A stretch of 64,000 nt of DNA from an uncultured Massilia sp. GTDB lineage: Bacteria > Pseudomonadota > Gammaproteobacteria > Burkholderiales > Burkholderiaceae_D. The position numbers and the translations under genes are program-made. Under the pieces are notes generated by a model. That model ran no database searches. It worked only from the letters and a program-made list of their open reading frames with translations, and was not told where the DNA came from. Location: positions 1 through 64,000 of the forward strand of contig NZ_CAJYEB010000049.1 of the NCBI RefSeq assembly GCF_913773735.1, in the 5' to 3' direction. This document shows positions 41,145-51,015 of this stretch, piece after piece (positions within the stretch are counted from its first letter, which is position 1; each line of letters starts with the position of its first letter).

Positions 41145-43601
41145 ATGTCCGATCTGTCCGCCTCACCCGCGCGGCGCAAGCCGCGCATCACGGGAGGGTT
41201 GTTCGTGCTCGCCGGCCTGTTCCTGGCCGGCGGCGGCCTCTATCTCGCCATCCTCGGCGGTTCCTGGTACTACCTCGTCGCCGGCATCGGCGTCGTGCTG
41301 ACCGGCGCCGGCCTGTACGCCAGCCGGCGCTGGGCGCTGCACCTGTACGCGCTGGTGCTGGCCGGCACCGTGGCCTGGGCCCTGGCCGAAGTCGGCCTGC
41401 GCGGCTGGGAACTGGAGCCGCGCCTGCTGGGCCCCACGCTGGTGGGCATCTACCTGCTGCTGCCCTGGGTGGCGCCGCGCCTGGGCAATGCCGAGGGTAG
41501 CGGCGGCGCGGGGCGCTACGGCCGCGCCCAGCTGCCCCTGCTGGCCTCGGTGCTGCTGGCCGTGGCCGCCGGCGCCGCGTCGCTGTTCCATGCGCCCGGC
41601 ATCGCCGGCCAGCTGCCGCCCGCCGACCACCTGGCCGACGCCCACGACCGCTCGGTCCCGGACGCCGACTGGCAGTTCTACGGCCGCAGCGCCCGGGGCG
41701 ACCGCTTTTCGCCGCTGGGCCAGATCACGCCGGACAATGTAGGGCACCTGAAGCTGGCGTGGCAGGCCCGCACCGGCGACACCATGCGCAAGGGCGAGGA
41801 CGTCGGCGGCACCGACGCCGGCCACGAATTCAACTTCGAGGACACGCCCACCAAGATCGGCGACACCCTCTACGTGTGCACCGGCCACAGCTGGGTGGTG
41901 GCGTTCGACGCCAGGACCGGCAGGAAGAAATGGACGTTCGACCCGCACGCCGACACCGACGCCGACGTCTACCTGGCCTGCCGCGGCGTCGCCTACTACC
42001 AGGCGCCGCCCGGCACCCGCACCGGCTGCCCGGCGCGCATCATCGCCCCCGTGCTGGACGCGCGGGTGATGGCGCTGAACGCGGACACCGGCAAGCCCTG
42101 CGAGGACTTCGGCGAGCACGGCTTCATCTCGCTGGCCAAGTACCTGGGCCACGTGCAGAAGGGCTTCCACTTCGTGACGTCGCCGCCGCTGGTGCTGCAC
42201 GACCGCCTGATCCTCGGCGGCTGGGTCTGGGACAACCAGGCCGAGCACGAGCGGTCGGGCGCCGTGCGCGGCTTCGACCCGCTGACCGGCGAACTCGCCT
42301 GGGCCTGGGACGTCGGCCACACCCCGCACCACTGGAAGCCGGGCGCGAACGACGTGCTGACGCGCGGCACCCCGAACGCCTGGGGCGTGTACACGGCCGA
42401 CCCCGACCTGGGCCTGGTCTACCTGCCGCTGGGGAATGCCACGCCGGACTACTTCGGCGGCCACCGCCGGCCGTTCGACGAAACCTACTCGAGCGCCATC
42501 GTGGCCCTCGACATCGCGACCGGCGCGGAGCGCTGGCACTTCCAGACCACGCACCACGACCTGTGGGACATGGACCTGCCGATCGGCCCGTCGCTGGTCG
42601 ACGTGCCCGATCCGGCGCGGCCCGGCCAACTGGTGCCGGCGCTGGTCCAGACCACCAAGCGCGGCGAATTCTTCATGCTCGACCGGCGCACCGGCACGCC
42701 GCTGGCCAGGGTCGAGGAAAAGCCGGTGCCGCAGGGCGCGGCGCCGGGCGACTTCGTCAGCAGGACCCAGCCCTTCTCGACCGGCCTGCCGTCGCTGACG
42801 CCGGCCGACCTGCAGGAAAGCCGGCTGTGGGGCGCCACGCCGTTCGACCAGCTGATCTGCCGCATCCAGTTCAAGTCCTTCAATTACCGCGGCCAGTTCA
42901 CGCCGCCGGGCCTGAAGAAGACCATCGTCTACCCGGCGTTCGACGGCGTCATCGACTGGATGGGCGCCTCGGTCGACCCGAACCGCAAGGTGGTGTTCGC
43001 CAACGCCAACTACATCCCGTTCGTGGTCCAGCTGATCCCGCGCGAGCAACCCGAACGGCAGGGCGTGATCCCGCCCTGGAACGGCCAGGGCGACCAGCCG
43101 CTGACGTCGGCGCCGTACGCGCCGCAATACGGCACGCCCTACATCGGCAGCGTGCACCCATGGCTCAACCCGCTGGGCGTGCCCTGCAACGCGCCGCCGT
43201 GGGGCACGCTGACGGCGATCGACCTCAAGTCGCGCGCCATCGTCTGGCAGCATCCGGTCGGCACCACGCGCGACACGGGACCGTTCGGCACCCACGTCAA
43301 CCTGCCCCTGAAGACCGGGATCTTTAACATCGGCGGGAACATCGTCACCAAGGGCGGCCTGGTCTTCATGGGCGCCACCGCCGACGACTACCTGCGCGCC
43401 TACGACGAGCGCACCGGCGACCTGCTGTGGCAGGCGCGCCTGCCGGCCGGCGGCCAGGCCACGCCGATGTCGTACGCGGTCGACGGCAAGCAGTACGTCG
43501 TCATCGCCGCCGGCGGCCACGGCGGCCTGGGCACGCGCAGCGGCGACCACGTGCTGGCCTATGCGCTGGACGATGCGCCGGACGACCGCAAGGCGCGCTG
43601 A
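41145..43601 (+). CDS. gcd: Membrane-bound PQQ-dependent glucose dehydrogenase
   Basis: 818 residues. Five membrane helices occupy about residues 15-150, followed by a periplasmic quinoprotein beta-propeller beginning DWQFYGRSARGDRFSPLGQI. The PQQ-site features include FEDTPTKIGDTLYVCTGHS, TTHHDLWDMDLP and GNIVTKGGLVFMGAT, as in mGDH rather than alcohol dehydrogenases. It oxidises glucose (and other aldoses) to gluconolactone in the periplasm and passes electrons to ubiquinone. The ATG follows CTGGAG. No pqq synthesis genes are in this window. Its aldonate products link logically to the cellobionate locus at 1.0-4.9 kb. Confidence 0.95.
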   Translation: MSDLSASPARRKPRITGGLFVLAGLFLAGGGLYLAILGGSWYYLVAGIGVVLTGAGLYASRRWALHLYALVLAGTVAWALAEVGLRGWELEPRLLGPTLVGIYLLLPWVAPRLGNAEGSGGAGRYGRAQLPLLASVLLAVAAGAASLFHAPGIAGQLPPADHLADAHDRSVPDADWQFYGRSARGDRFSPLGQITPDNVGHLKLAWQARTGDTMRKGEDVGGTDAGHEFNFEDTPTKIGDTLYVCTGHSWVVAFDARTGRKKWTFDPHADTDADVYLACRGVAYYQAPPGTRTGCPARIIAPVLDARVMALNADTGKPCEDFGEHGFISLAKYLGHVQKGFHFVTSPPLVLHDRLILGGWVWDNQAEHERSGAVRGFDPLTGELAWAWDVGHTPHHWKPGANDVLTRGTPNAWGVYTADPDLGLVYLPLGNATPDYFGGHRRPFDETYSSAIVALDIATGAERWHFQTTHHDLWDMDLPIGPSLVDVPDPARPGQLVPALVQTTKRGEFFMLDRRTGTPLARVEEKPVPQGAAPGDFVSRTQPFSTGLPSLTPADLQESRLWGATPFDQLICRIQFKSFNYRGQFTPPGLKKTIVYPAFDGVIDWMGASVDPNRKVVFANANYIPFVVQLIPREQPERQGVIPPWNGQGDQPLTSAPYAPQYGTPYIGSVHPWLNPLGVPCNAPPWGTLTAIDLKSRAIVWQHPVGTTRDTGPFGTHVNLPLKTGIFNIGGNIVTKGGLVFMGATADDYLRAYDERTGDLLWQARLPAGGQATPMSYAVDGKQYVVIAAGGHGGLGTRSGDHVLAYALDDAPDDRKAR

Positions 43602-43643
43602 CGGACGGCGCCCGGCAACGATTTCACCGACCAAGGAGTCCAC

Positions 43644-44132
43644 ATGAGTATCCGCAACCTGCTTTCCTCCGTCCTGATCGGCGCCGTCGCCAGCGCCCGT
43701 TCGATGACGCCGATGGCCACGCTGGCCACCGCCCGCCTGGCCGACCGCCACACGCCGGGCCAGCTGTTCCTGCTGGACCGCCCGGCCTTCAAGTACGGCG
43801 CGATGGCGATGGGCGTCGGCGAATTGTTCGGCGACAAGATGAAGTCCGCGCCCGACCGCACCGTGTTCCTCGGCCTGCTGGCGCGCGTGATGAGCGCCGG
43901 GATCGCCGGCGCCGCGCTGGCGCCCCACGGCCGCGAGCGCGAGGGCGCGGCGGTCGCCGTCGCCACCGCCGTGCCGCTGGCCTACCTGACGCTGGCCGGC
44001 CGCAAGCGCGCGATGGCGCGCATCGGCCAGACGCGCAGCGGCCTGGTCGAGGATGCGCTGATCGTCGCCGCCGGCGCCGCGATCGTGGCCCTGTCGACGA
44101 CGCCGGCCGGGCAGGACGGCGCGCCCGCCTGA
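43644..44132 (+). CDS. DUF4126 membrane protein
   Basis: 162 residues, mostly hydrophobic with three to four helices, beginning LLSSVLIGAVASARSMTPM, the conserved DUF4126-type opening with A-S-x-R-S-x-T-P. Function unknown. It starts 42 nt after gcd with an AAGGAG site and could be co-transcribed with it. Confidence 0.75.
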   Translation: MSIRNLLSSVLIGAVASARSMTPMATLATARLADRHTPGQLFLLDRPAFKYGAMAMGVGELFGDKMKSAPDRTVFLGLLARVMSAGIAGAALAPHGREREGAAVAVATAVPLAYLTLAGRKRAMARIGQTRSGLVEDALIVAAGAAIVALSTTPAGQDGAPA

Positions 44133-44156
44133 CGCCGCGGCCGTCCGCCCGCGGCG
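44133..44156. terminator. Hairpin between convergent DUF4126 and TonB receptor genes
   Basis: CGCCGCGG (44133-44140) and CCGCGGCG (44149-44156) make a perfect 8-bp stem directly after the DUF4126 stop. No T-run; role inferred from position. Confidence 0.35.
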
Positions 44157-44178
44157 CGGGCCGCGCCGGCCAGGACAC

Positions 44179-46422
44179 TCAGAAGTTCGCGCGCAGCGTC
44201 ACCAGCACGTTGCGCGGATCGCCGTAGTAGTTGCCGATGCCGGTCGGCGCGTACTTCGCGTAGTAGACCTTGTCGAACACGTTGTTGACGTTCGCCTGCA
44301 GCGCCCAGGTCGGGCCGAAGCGGTAGCCGACCATCGCGTTCCACACCGCGTAGCTGCCCTGGGTGGCGCTGACGGCGCCCGAGCGCACGTAGGTCTCGCT
44401 CTGCGCCTGCACGCCGCCGCCGACGGTCCAGCCGTCGAGCGCGCCGCCGGTCGGGCGCCAGGTCGCGAACACGCGCAGCAGGTGCTTCGGATCGATGCTG
44501 CGCAGCGGCTGGCCGACGTTCGACGCCGTGCTGTCGGCCAGGTAACTGGTGCGGGTATGGGTGTAGCCGCCCGTCAGTTGCAGGCCCGGCAGCACCTCGC
44601 CGTTGACTTCCAGCTCCCAGCCTTCGCTGCGCTGCCTGCCGCCGTCGATGTAGCAGTAACCGGTCGGGTACCACGGCAGGCACGGGGTGCCGGCCGCGGT
44701 GTCCTGGGCGGCCTTGCCCTCGTTATCGATGCGGAACAGGCCCAGGGTGGCGGTCACACGGCCGCCGTAGAACTCGCCCTTCAGGCCGGCCTCGACGTCC
44801 TTGCCGGTGACCGGCGCGAGGATGGCGCCGCTGCGGTCCTTGAAGTTCTGCGGCGTGAAGATCTCGGTGTAGCTGGCGTAGGCGCTGACGTTGCGGTTAA
44901 CGGCGTAGGTGATGCCGGCATACGGGGTGGTCTGGCGCGCGATCCTGTAGTTGCCGGACGGCGCGGCCGGCACGTCGTAGTCCCACCAGCTCAGGCGCGT
45001 GCCCAGCAGCACGGCCAGCGGATCGGTGAGCGACAGGCGCGTGGTCGCGTACACGCCCTCCTGGCTGGTCTTGTTGCCGTTGGCGGCGTAGGCGGTGCCC
45101 GGGGCAATGGCCGGCCGCGCCACCGCGTACGGGTTCCAGGTGCGGATGTCGACGTTGGTCATCGGCCCCAGGTTGAAGTAACCGCTGGTGCCGATGGTGT
45201 CGACGTCCTGGCGTTCGGCGCCGACCACCAGCGTGTGCCTGCGGCCGAAGGCCTGGAACGGGCCGTCGGCGGTGAACGACAGGACGCGCTGGTTGCTGGT
45301 GTCGCCCGTGTAGGCCGAGGTGCTGACGTTGAACAGGTATGGGTTGGTGGCGCCGGCCGGGCGCGTGAAGTAGGACTGCAGGAAGCCCCACGGCTTCATC
45401 TTCAGGCCGGTGTACGCGGCGCTGGCCTTGAGCTTCCAGCCGTTGGCGAAGCCGTGCTCCAGCGCCAGCATGGCCTGGTCGTTGTAGCGGTTCCAGCGGT
45501 TCCAGGCGGCGCCCAGGTAGGTCGAACGCGGCAGGTGCAGGGGGCCGCCGTCGAGCGCCGACGGCAGATTGCCCCAGGCCCCGGTGGCGTCCAGGTCGGT
45601 GTGCTGCAGACTGGCCGTCAGCAACGTGGCCGGCGCCAGGTCGGCTTCCAGCACCGCGTACAGCACTTCGCGGTCTTCCTTGCGCACGTCCTGGAAGAAG
45701 TCGCGCTTGTCCTTGACGGCGACGACCCGGCCGCGCAGCGACCCGGACGCATTCAGCGGACCCGAGACGTCGGCCTCGATGCGGCGGCGGTCCCAGCTGC
45801 CGAGGGTGGCGGCAGCCTGCGCCTGCAGCGTGCCGGTCGGACGCTTGCGCACCAGGTTGACGGCCGCGGACGGGTTGCCCGCGCCGCGCAGCATGCCGGA
45901 GGCGCCGCGCAGGATCTCCACGTGGTCGAGCACTGCGGTGTCGGGCTGGGCGAACATCGAGCCGGCCTGGTTGATCGTCATGCCGTCGACCTGCAGCGCA
46001 TCGATCTGGTAGCCGCGCGAGAAATACGTGACGCGCTCGCTGTCGGTGTAGTCGACCGTGACCCCCGGGGTGTTGCGCAGCACGTCCTGCAGGTCGGGCA
46101 GCACGCGGTCGTCGAGGAAGGCGCGGGTCAGCACGGTGACCGGTTGCGGCACGTCGCGGATGTCGTCGATGCCCTTGAACACCGATGCCTTCCTGGCCGC
46201 GAAGCCCTGCTCGGCCTGGTGCGTGCCCGTGATGGTGACGGTGTGCACCGGGATGGCGTCCGCGTCGTCCGGCCCCGGCGCCGCCTCGCCCGCCCGGGCC
46301 GCGTGCGGCGCGACCAGCGCCGCGCACAGCATCGCGCACAGCATTGCCGCCTGCGCCGTGCGGCGCAGCGGGAAGGGAAGGAACTGGGAAGGCGTGGCCT
46401 CGGCGTGCGGGCGGAACATCAT
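44179..46422 (-). CDS. TonB-dependent siderophore receptor
   Basis: 747 residues. A signal peptide (to about residue 44) is followed by a plug domain with DIRDVPQPVTVLTRAFLDD and VDYTDSERVTYFSRGYQIDA, and a 22-strand barrel ending LVTLRANF with the terminal Phe typical of outer-membrane proteins. It belongs to the FhuE/FpvA-like ferric-siderophore group, but it lacks the N-terminal signalling (STN) domain, so it is not a sigma-regulator transducer. Two Fur boxes precede it. Ligand unknown. The ATG follows GAGG. Confidence 0.92.
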   Translation of the reverse strand: MMFRPHAEATPSQFLPFPLRRTAQAAMLCAMLCAALVAPHAARAGEAAPGPDDADAIPVHTVTITGTHQAEQGFAARKASVFKGIDDIRDVPQPVTVLTRAFLDDRVLPDLQDVLRNTPGVTVDYTDSERVTYFSRGYQIDALQVDGMTINQAGSMFAQPDTAVLDHVEILRGASGMLRGAGNPSAAVNLVRKRPTGTLQAQAAATLGSWDRRRIEADVSGPLNASGSLRGRVVAVKDKRDFFQDVRKEDREVLYAVLEADLAPATLLTASLQHTDLDATGAWGNLPSALDGGPLHLPRSTYLGAAWNRWNRYNDQAMLALEHGFANGWKLKASAAYTGLKMKPWGFLQSYFTRPAGATNPYLFNVSTSAYTGDTSNQRVLSFTADGPFQAFGRRHTLVVGAERQDVDTIGTSGYFNLGPMTNVDIRTWNPYAVARPAIAPGTAYAANGNKTSQEGVYATTRLSLTDPLAVLLGTRLSWWDYDVPAAPSGNYRIARQTTPYAGITYAVNRNVSAYASYTEIFTPQNFKDRSGAILAPVTGKDVEAGLKGEFYGGRVTATLGLFRIDNEGKAAQDTAAGTPCLPWYPTGYCYIDGGRQRSEGWELEVNGEVLPGLQLTGGYTHTRTSYLADSTASNVGQPLRSIDPKHLLRVFATWRPTGGALDGWTVGGGVQAQSETYVRSGAVSATQGSYAVWNAMVGYRFGPTWALQANVNNVFDKVYYAKYAPTGIGNYYGDPRNVLVTLRANF

Positions 46423-46457
46423 ACAAACCTCATCGAACGGTGGAAAGGACTTGCCGG

Positions 46458-46490
46458 AATGAGAATCATTGGCAAATGAGAATAGTTCTC
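46458..46490 (-). promoter_or_regulatory. Tandem Fur boxes of the siderophore receptor gene
   Basis: AATGAGAATCATTGGC (46458-46473) and AATGAGAATAGTTCTC (46475-46490) match the core of the Fur consensus at 13 and 12 of 16 positions. They lie about 35-70 nt upstream of the receptor ATG, so repression by iron-loaded Fur is expected. Confidence 0.8.
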
Positions 46491-46569
46491 AATAATAGCG
46501 GCAAGGTTGCCGTTTGTCCATGATCTCCCCTGCCGCGCCCACCCACTTCCAAAAGGCGGAACGCCATGC

Positions 46570-46588
46570 GATAATGCGAATCATTCTC
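46570..46588 (+). promoter_or_regulatory. Fur box of the DUF3649-PepSY operon
   Basis: The 19-mer starting GATAATGCGAATCATTCTC matches the classic Fur box GATAATGATAATCATTATC at 16 of 19 positions. It is 81 nt upstream of the DUF3649 ATG. Confidence 0.85.
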
Positions 46589-46669
46589 ATTCTTGTTAAT
46601 GCGGCGTCTCACTGTCGCCGCGTATCCACGCCGTGCGCGTCCGCCGCGCCGGCCATCCACCGAGGACCC

Positions 46670-47014
46670 ATGCGTTCACTCTCTCCCGGCGGCGCGCCAG
46701 CCGCGCGTCCCCTTCCCGCCTCCGGACCCACGCCGGGCTACCGCGCGGCCGTGGCATCGCGCGCCGGGGCGGCCATCGGCGGCGGCTACCTGCTGTCGTG
46801 GCTGGCCGTGCGCGCCCTGGCGCTCGGCCTGCCGATGGACCCGGTCGACAACGTCGTCGCCGCCACCCTGGTCGGGCTGGCCGTCTATCCGTGCGCCGTG
46901 ATGTGGGTGTTCGCCGCGGCGACGCCGACGCGCGCCTGGCTCGGCCTGGGCGGGGCCTGCGCGCTGTTCCAGCTCGCGATCCTCGTGCTGCGCGCGCTGG
47001 GAGGACAGGCATGA
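46670..47014 (+). CDS. DUF3649 iron-uptake-associated membrane protein
   Basis: 114 residues with three hydrophobic helices and a conserved LSWLAVRAL segment and a PMDPVDNVVAATL motif seen in DUF3649 proteins. They usually sit in front of a PepSY protein next to TonB receptors. The ATG has a CGAGGA site. The stop overlaps the next start (ATGA). Confidence 0.75.
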   Translation: MRSLSPGGAPAARPLPASGPTPGYRAAVASRAGAAIGGGYLLSWLAVRALALGLPMDPVDNVVAATLVGLAVYPCAVMWVFAAATPTRAWLGLGGACALFQLAILVLRALGGQA

Positions 47015-48606
47015 AGGAAGGCTTGCGCCAGTCGATGGCGTGGCTGCACACCTGGTCCGGCCTGCTGGTGGGCTGGGTGCTGTTCATGGTGTTCGCGGCC
47101 GGCACGGCCAGCTATTTCCGCGACGAGATCACGCTGTGGATGAAGCCCGAGCTGCACGCGGCGGCGCCGTCCGCCACCGCGCAGGCCGTCGCCATCGACC
47201 TGGCCCAGAAGACGCTGCAGGACAAGGCCGGCGCCAGCCGCCGCTGGTTCATCACCATGCCCACCAGCCGCAACCCCGCGCTGGAGGCCAGCTGGATCCC
47301 GGCGCCGCCCGCCGGCGCCGACCCGGCCGCGCGTCCGAAGCGGCGCGCATTCGCCAGCGTGACGCTGGACCCGTCGACCGGGCGGGAACTGGGCAAGGCG
47401 CGCGCCACCCGCGGCGGCGACTTCTTCTTCCGCCTGCATTTCGACCTGCACTACATGTCGGCCCTGTGGGGGCGCTGGATCGTCGGCGCGTGCGCGATGT
47501 GCATGCTGGTGGCGATCCTCTCGGGCATCGTCACGCACAAGCGCATCTTCAAGGACATCTTCACCTTCCGCCCGGGCAGGGGCCAGCGCTCCTGGCTCGA
47601 CGCCCACAACGCCAGCGCCGTGCTGGCCCTGCCCTACCACCTGATGATCACGTACACGGGGCTGGTGACGCTGATGTTCATGTACCTGCCGTCCGGCGTG
47701 CAGGCGGTCTACCCCGGCAAGCCGGACGCCTTCTACGCCGACCTGAACGGCGGCCCGGCCGGCGGCGCCAGGCCGGCGCCCGCGCCGGCCGCGCTGGCGC
47801 CGCTCGGACCGATGGTGGCGCAGGCCAGCCGCGCCTGGAACGGCGCGCCCGTCGGTCGCATCACGGTGACCAATGCGGGCCACGCCAACGCCACCGTCAA
47901 CATGGTGCTGCAGGAAGGGCGCGACATGACGCAGAACCTGCCCAACGTGACCTTCGACGGCGTGACCGGCAGGATGACCGCCGCGCCCGCGCACGATGGC
48001 GGCGCCGTGCGCACGCGCGGCGTGATGTACGGCCTGCACGTCGGCCGCTTCGCCGATCCGCTGCTGCGCGCGCTGTTCTTCCTGTCCGGGCTGGCCGGCT
48101 GCGCGATGGTCGCCACGGGCCTGCTGATGTGGGCCGTCAAGGAGCGGCCCAGGCACCTGAAGGCGCGCAAGGACGGTACCGTCGGCGTCGGCCTGCGCCT
48201 GGTGGACGGCCTGAACCTGGGCGGCATCGCCGGCCTGCTGCTGGCGATGCCGGTGTTCTTCTGGGCCAACCGCCTGCTGCCGGTCGGCGGCGCCGGCCGC
48301 CCGGACCTGGAGATCGCCTGGTTCTTCGCGGCCTGGGGCATCGCCGCGCTGGCGGCCCTGGCATTCCCGCGGCGCTGGATGTGGCGCCTGCAGCTGGCCA
48401 TCGGCGGGGCGCTGTTCGCCCTGCTGCCGGTGCTGAACGCCGCCACCGGCGGCGCCGGCCTGGCCACCAGCATCGCGCACGGCCTGTGGGCGGTCGCCGG
48501 CTTCGACCTGGTCGGCCTGCTGCTCGGGGCCGCGCTGCTGCTGGCGTCGCTGCGCCTGGGCGCCCGTACCGCGGCCGCGCCGCGCCTGGCGGAGCACGCC
48601 GCATGA
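47011..48606 (+). CDS. PepSY-associated transmembrane protein (iron reductase-like)
   Basis: 531 residues with an N-terminal helix (LHTWSGLLVGWVLFMVFAAG), FRLHFDLHYMS, and further helices around 165, 215, 350, 410 and 450-500. Conserved His residues on the helices (LHTWSG, HFDLHY, HLMITY) are typical of PepSY-TM proteins that are thought to reduce ferric siderophores at the inner membrane. Start and stop both overlap neighbours by 4 nt, so the three genes are tightly coupled and under the Fur box at 46570. Confidence 0.85.
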   Translation: MKEGLRQSMAWLHTWSGLLVGWVLFMVFAAGTASYFRDEITLWMKPELHAAAPSATAQAVAIDLAQKTLQDKAGASRRWFITMPTSRNPALEASWIPAPPAGADPAARPKRRAFASVTLDPSTGRELGKARATRGGDFFFRLHFDLHYMSALWGRWIVGACAMCMLVAILSGIVTHKRIFKDIFTFRPGRGQRSWLDAHNASAVLALPYHLMITYTGLVTLMFMYLPSGVQAVYPGKPDAFYADLNGGPAGGARPAPAPAALAPLGPMVAQASRAWNGAPVGRITVTNAGHANATVNMVLQEGRDMTQNLPNVTFDGVTGRMTAAPAHDGGAVRTRGVMYGLHVGRFADPLLRALFFLSGLAGCAMVATGLLMWAVKERPRHLKARKDGTVGVGLRLVDGLNLGGIAGLLLAMPVFFWANRLLPVGGAGRPDLEIAWFFAAWGIAALAALAFPRRWMWRLQLAIGGALFALLPVLNAATGGAGLATSIAHGLWAVAGFDLVGLLLGAALLLASLRLGARTAAAPRLAEHAA

Positions 48607-48968
48607 GCGGCCTGCACGCGACCTGCCTGGCGCTGGTGGCGCTGGGCGCCGCGCTGGCCGGCCTGGCGGCGCTGGGCCTGGCGATGGACCGCCACTGGGA
48701 ACAACTGCACGGCCGCGGCACCGGACCGGCGCCGTCCGCGCGCCGGCGCCTGCGCCACGCCGGCACAGTGGGCCTGCTGGCCTCCCTGCTGGCCTGCATC
48801 GCGCTGCGCGGCGCCGCCCAGGGCTGGGTGGCCTGGGCCGGCATGCTGACGGCGGCGGCGCTCACGCTGGCGCTGGCGCTGGCCTATGCCGCGCGCGCCG
48901 TGGCGCGGCTCGGCTGGACGGCGGCTGCGCTGGCGCTGCTGGCGCTGGCCGGATCGTTCGGGGCCTGA
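48603..48968 (+). CDS. DUF3325 membrane protein
   Basis: 121 residues with four hydrophobic helices and a central R-R-R-L-R-H-A-G segment, as in DUF3325. It is the last gene of the DUF3649-PepSY-DUF3325 trio, an arrangement recurrent next to siderophore receptors. ATGA overlap with the PepSY gene. Function unknown. Confidence 0.75.
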   Translation: MSGLHATCLALVALGAALAGLAALGLAMDRHWEQLHGRGTGPAPSARRRLRHAGTVGLLASLLACIALRGAAQGWVAWAGMLTAAALTLALALAYAARAVARLGWTAAALALLALAGSFGA

Positions 48969-48979
48969 CGCGCGGCCGG

Positions 48980-49633
48980 TCAGAGGTCGGTGAACACGGC
49001 CGCGGCCTCCAGCCGCGACTTCGGCAGCCGCGCATTGACGTCGTCCGCCGCGCCGTAGCCCAGCGCCACCACCACCGTGCTGCGGAAGCCCTTTTCGCGC
49101 AGCCCCAGCGCGCGGTCCAGCAGCGCCGCGTCGAATCCCTCCATCGGCGTCGCGCCCACGTCCAGGACGGCCGCGCCCAGCAGCAGCGTGCCCAGCGCCA
49201 AGTAGGTCTGCTTCTCGTACCAGTGCTGCAGGTCCTGGCGTTCGAGGCGGTGCAGGTCGGTGAACGCCGCGCGCGCCGCCTGCTGCGCCGCCTGCGCCGC
49301 CGCGTTGACGAAGCGCCCGTCGCGCCGTTCCTGCTCGAGTACCGCGTCCAGGTGGGCGGGATCGGCCGCCGTGCGCGTGGCCAGCACGATCACGTGGGAG
49401 GCGTCGCGGATCTTCGGCGCGTTGTACGGGTGGCCGGCGTCGGCGGCGCGGGCAATGCGCTCGCGCGCCTGCGGCGTCGCGGCGACGACGAAGTGCCAGG
49501 GCTGCGCGTTCACCGACGACGGTGCGAGGCGCAGCAGTTCGCGCAGGCGCTCGACGATGCCGGCGGGGATGCGGCGCGCCGGATCGAACGCCTTGACGGC
49601 ATGGCGGCGGCGGGCCGCCTGGTTGATGTCCAT
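48980..49633 (-). CDS. nfsB: Oxygen-insensitive NAD(P)H nitroreductase NfsB type
   Basis: 217 residues, the NfsB length. Segments matching E. coli NfsB include RRHAVKAFDPAR, LAPSSVNAQPWHFVVA, KIRDASHVIVLA, PMEGFDAALLDR and NARLPKSRL. The enzyme is an FMN homodimer that reduces nitro compounds and quinones. It starts 19 nt after the MRJP-like gene on the same strand, with a GAGGA-type site, so the two are probably one operon opposite the LysR gene. Confidence 0.92.
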   Translation of the reverse strand: MDINQAARRRHAVKAFDPARRIPAGIVERLRELLRLAPSSVNAQPWHFVVAATPQARERIARAADAGHPYNAPKIRDASHVIVLATRTAADPAHLDAVLEQERRDGRFVNAAAQAAQQAARAAFTDLHRLERQDLQHWYEKQTYLALGTLLLGAAVLDVGATPMEGFDAALLDRALGLREKGFRSTVVVALGYGAADDVNARLPKSRLEAAAVFTDL

Positions 49634-49652
49634 GGTGTCCTCCCGGGTCGGT

Positions 49653-50834
49653 TCACTGGCCGGCGTAGGCGGGCGCCGTACCGATCTTCACGCGCAGCAG
49701 GCGGTACGGCTTGCGGCGCGCGTCGACGCCGCCGTTGAAGCCGGCCTGGCGGTGCAGCTGGTTCGCCATCACGTACAGGTAACCGTCGGGACCGACCGAC
49801 AGCGTGTCCGGCCAGGACAGGTCCGGCCCCTGGGCGATGGTGCTCCAGCCGCCGTCCGGCGCCAGCCGGCGGATGGCGTCGTGCTCGTAGTCGCCGCCGT
49901 ACACGTTGCCGGCCGCATCGGCCTCGAGGCCGTCCGAGGCGCCCTTCTCGCCCAGGTAGCGCACCGCCCGCGCGACGTCGGCGTCGCTGGCGCCGGGGTC
50001 GCGCAGCAGGCGCGTCGGCACCGCATACAGCGCGCGGCTGGACAGCGCGCAGAAGTACAGCGTCTCGCCGTCCGGCGACAGCGCGATGCCGTCCGAGGCC
50101 ACCGTGAACGGCTGCGGCTTGCCGTCCGCGCCGGTGCCGGCCAGCGCCTTGTCGTCGACGCGCGCGGCGAACGCCGGGTCGGGCGCGGTGCTCGGGTGGC
50201 CCGACAGCCGGCGGCTGGCCTTGCCGGTGGCGAGATCGATCACGATGATGGCGCCCGGCCCGGTGAGCGAGGAATCGGTCACGTAGGCCACGCCCGCGGC
50301 GCCGACGCGAAAATCGAAACGCATGTCGTTCACGTAGGTCGTGGGCAGGATCACCTCGGGCGGGAACACGACGGTCTTGACCACCTTGTCGGTCTTCAGG
50401 TCGACCGCCACCAGCTTGGCGCCGCCGGCCTTCGGCGCCGCGAAGCCGGGCGCCGCGGTGTCGAGGATCCACAGCCGGCCGCGCCCGTCCGCGACGACGC
50501 TCTGGACGCTGATCAGGCCCCTGGCCGGATCGGCGTGCTCGCGGTTGAAGGCGGCGTCCGGATACGGCACGGTCCTGCCGTCGCGGACCTCGGCGACGCT
50601 GTAGCGCACGTCGTCGCCCCAGCGCGGGAAGTTGACGAAGATGCGGCCATCCTCGCTGACGGTGACGCCGGTGGGCATGGCGCCGTCGAACTCGGCCACG
50701 CGCTCGATGGCGGCGAGCCCGGGCGCGGGCGCGGTTGCCGAGGCCGGCGCGGGGGTGGCGGTGGCGGCCGCGCCGGTGCCGGCGAGCGCGAACGCGGCGC
50801 CCGCTACCAGGGTGGAAATCATCAGTCGTTTCAT
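49653..50834 (-). CDS. Major royal jelly / yellow-family secreted beta-propeller protein
   Basis: 393 residues with a signal peptide (cleavage about residue 24). The body has MRJP-type features: GVTVSEDGRIFVNFPRW, DGRGRLWILDTAAPG, VNDMRFD, and ASDGIALSPDGETLYFC. Bacterial members are periplasmic six-bladed propellers, some related to gluconolactonase-like hydrolases; no activity can be assigned. The ATG follows GGAG. Divergent from a LysR gene. Confidence 0.85.
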   Translation of the reverse strand: MKRLMISTLVAGAAFALAGTGAAATATPAPASATAPAPGLAAIERVAEFDGAMPTGVTVSEDGRIFVNFPRWGDDVRYSVAEVRDGRTVPYPDAAFNREHADPARGLISVQSVVADGRGRLWILDTAAPGFAAPKAGGAKLVAVDLKTDKVVKTVVFPPEVILPTTYVNDMRFDFRVGAAGVAYVTDSSLTGPGAIIVIDLATGKASRRLSGHPSTAPDPAFAARVDDKALAGTGADGKPQPFTVASDGIALSPDGETLYFCALSSRALYAVPTRLLRDPGASDADVARAVRYLGEKGASDGLEADAAGNVYGGDYEHDAIRRLAPDGGWSTIAQGPDLSWPDTLSVGPDGYLYVMANQLHRQAGFNGGVDARRKPYRLLRVKIGTAPAYAGQ

Positions 50835-51015
50835 GGCGGACTCCATCGATGTCATGTCGGTTGAGACAGGTTGTTCTGTCAATGCATGGTCCCTGCGGTA
50901 GACTGCCGGCTTGTCGCCGTGCGCCTTATTGCTGGGAGGATGTGTCAATGATAGAAAGAGTCGACCTCTGGAAAAACCGGGGTAATCGGATAGCACTTTC
51001 ACTCGCGGAGTGAAA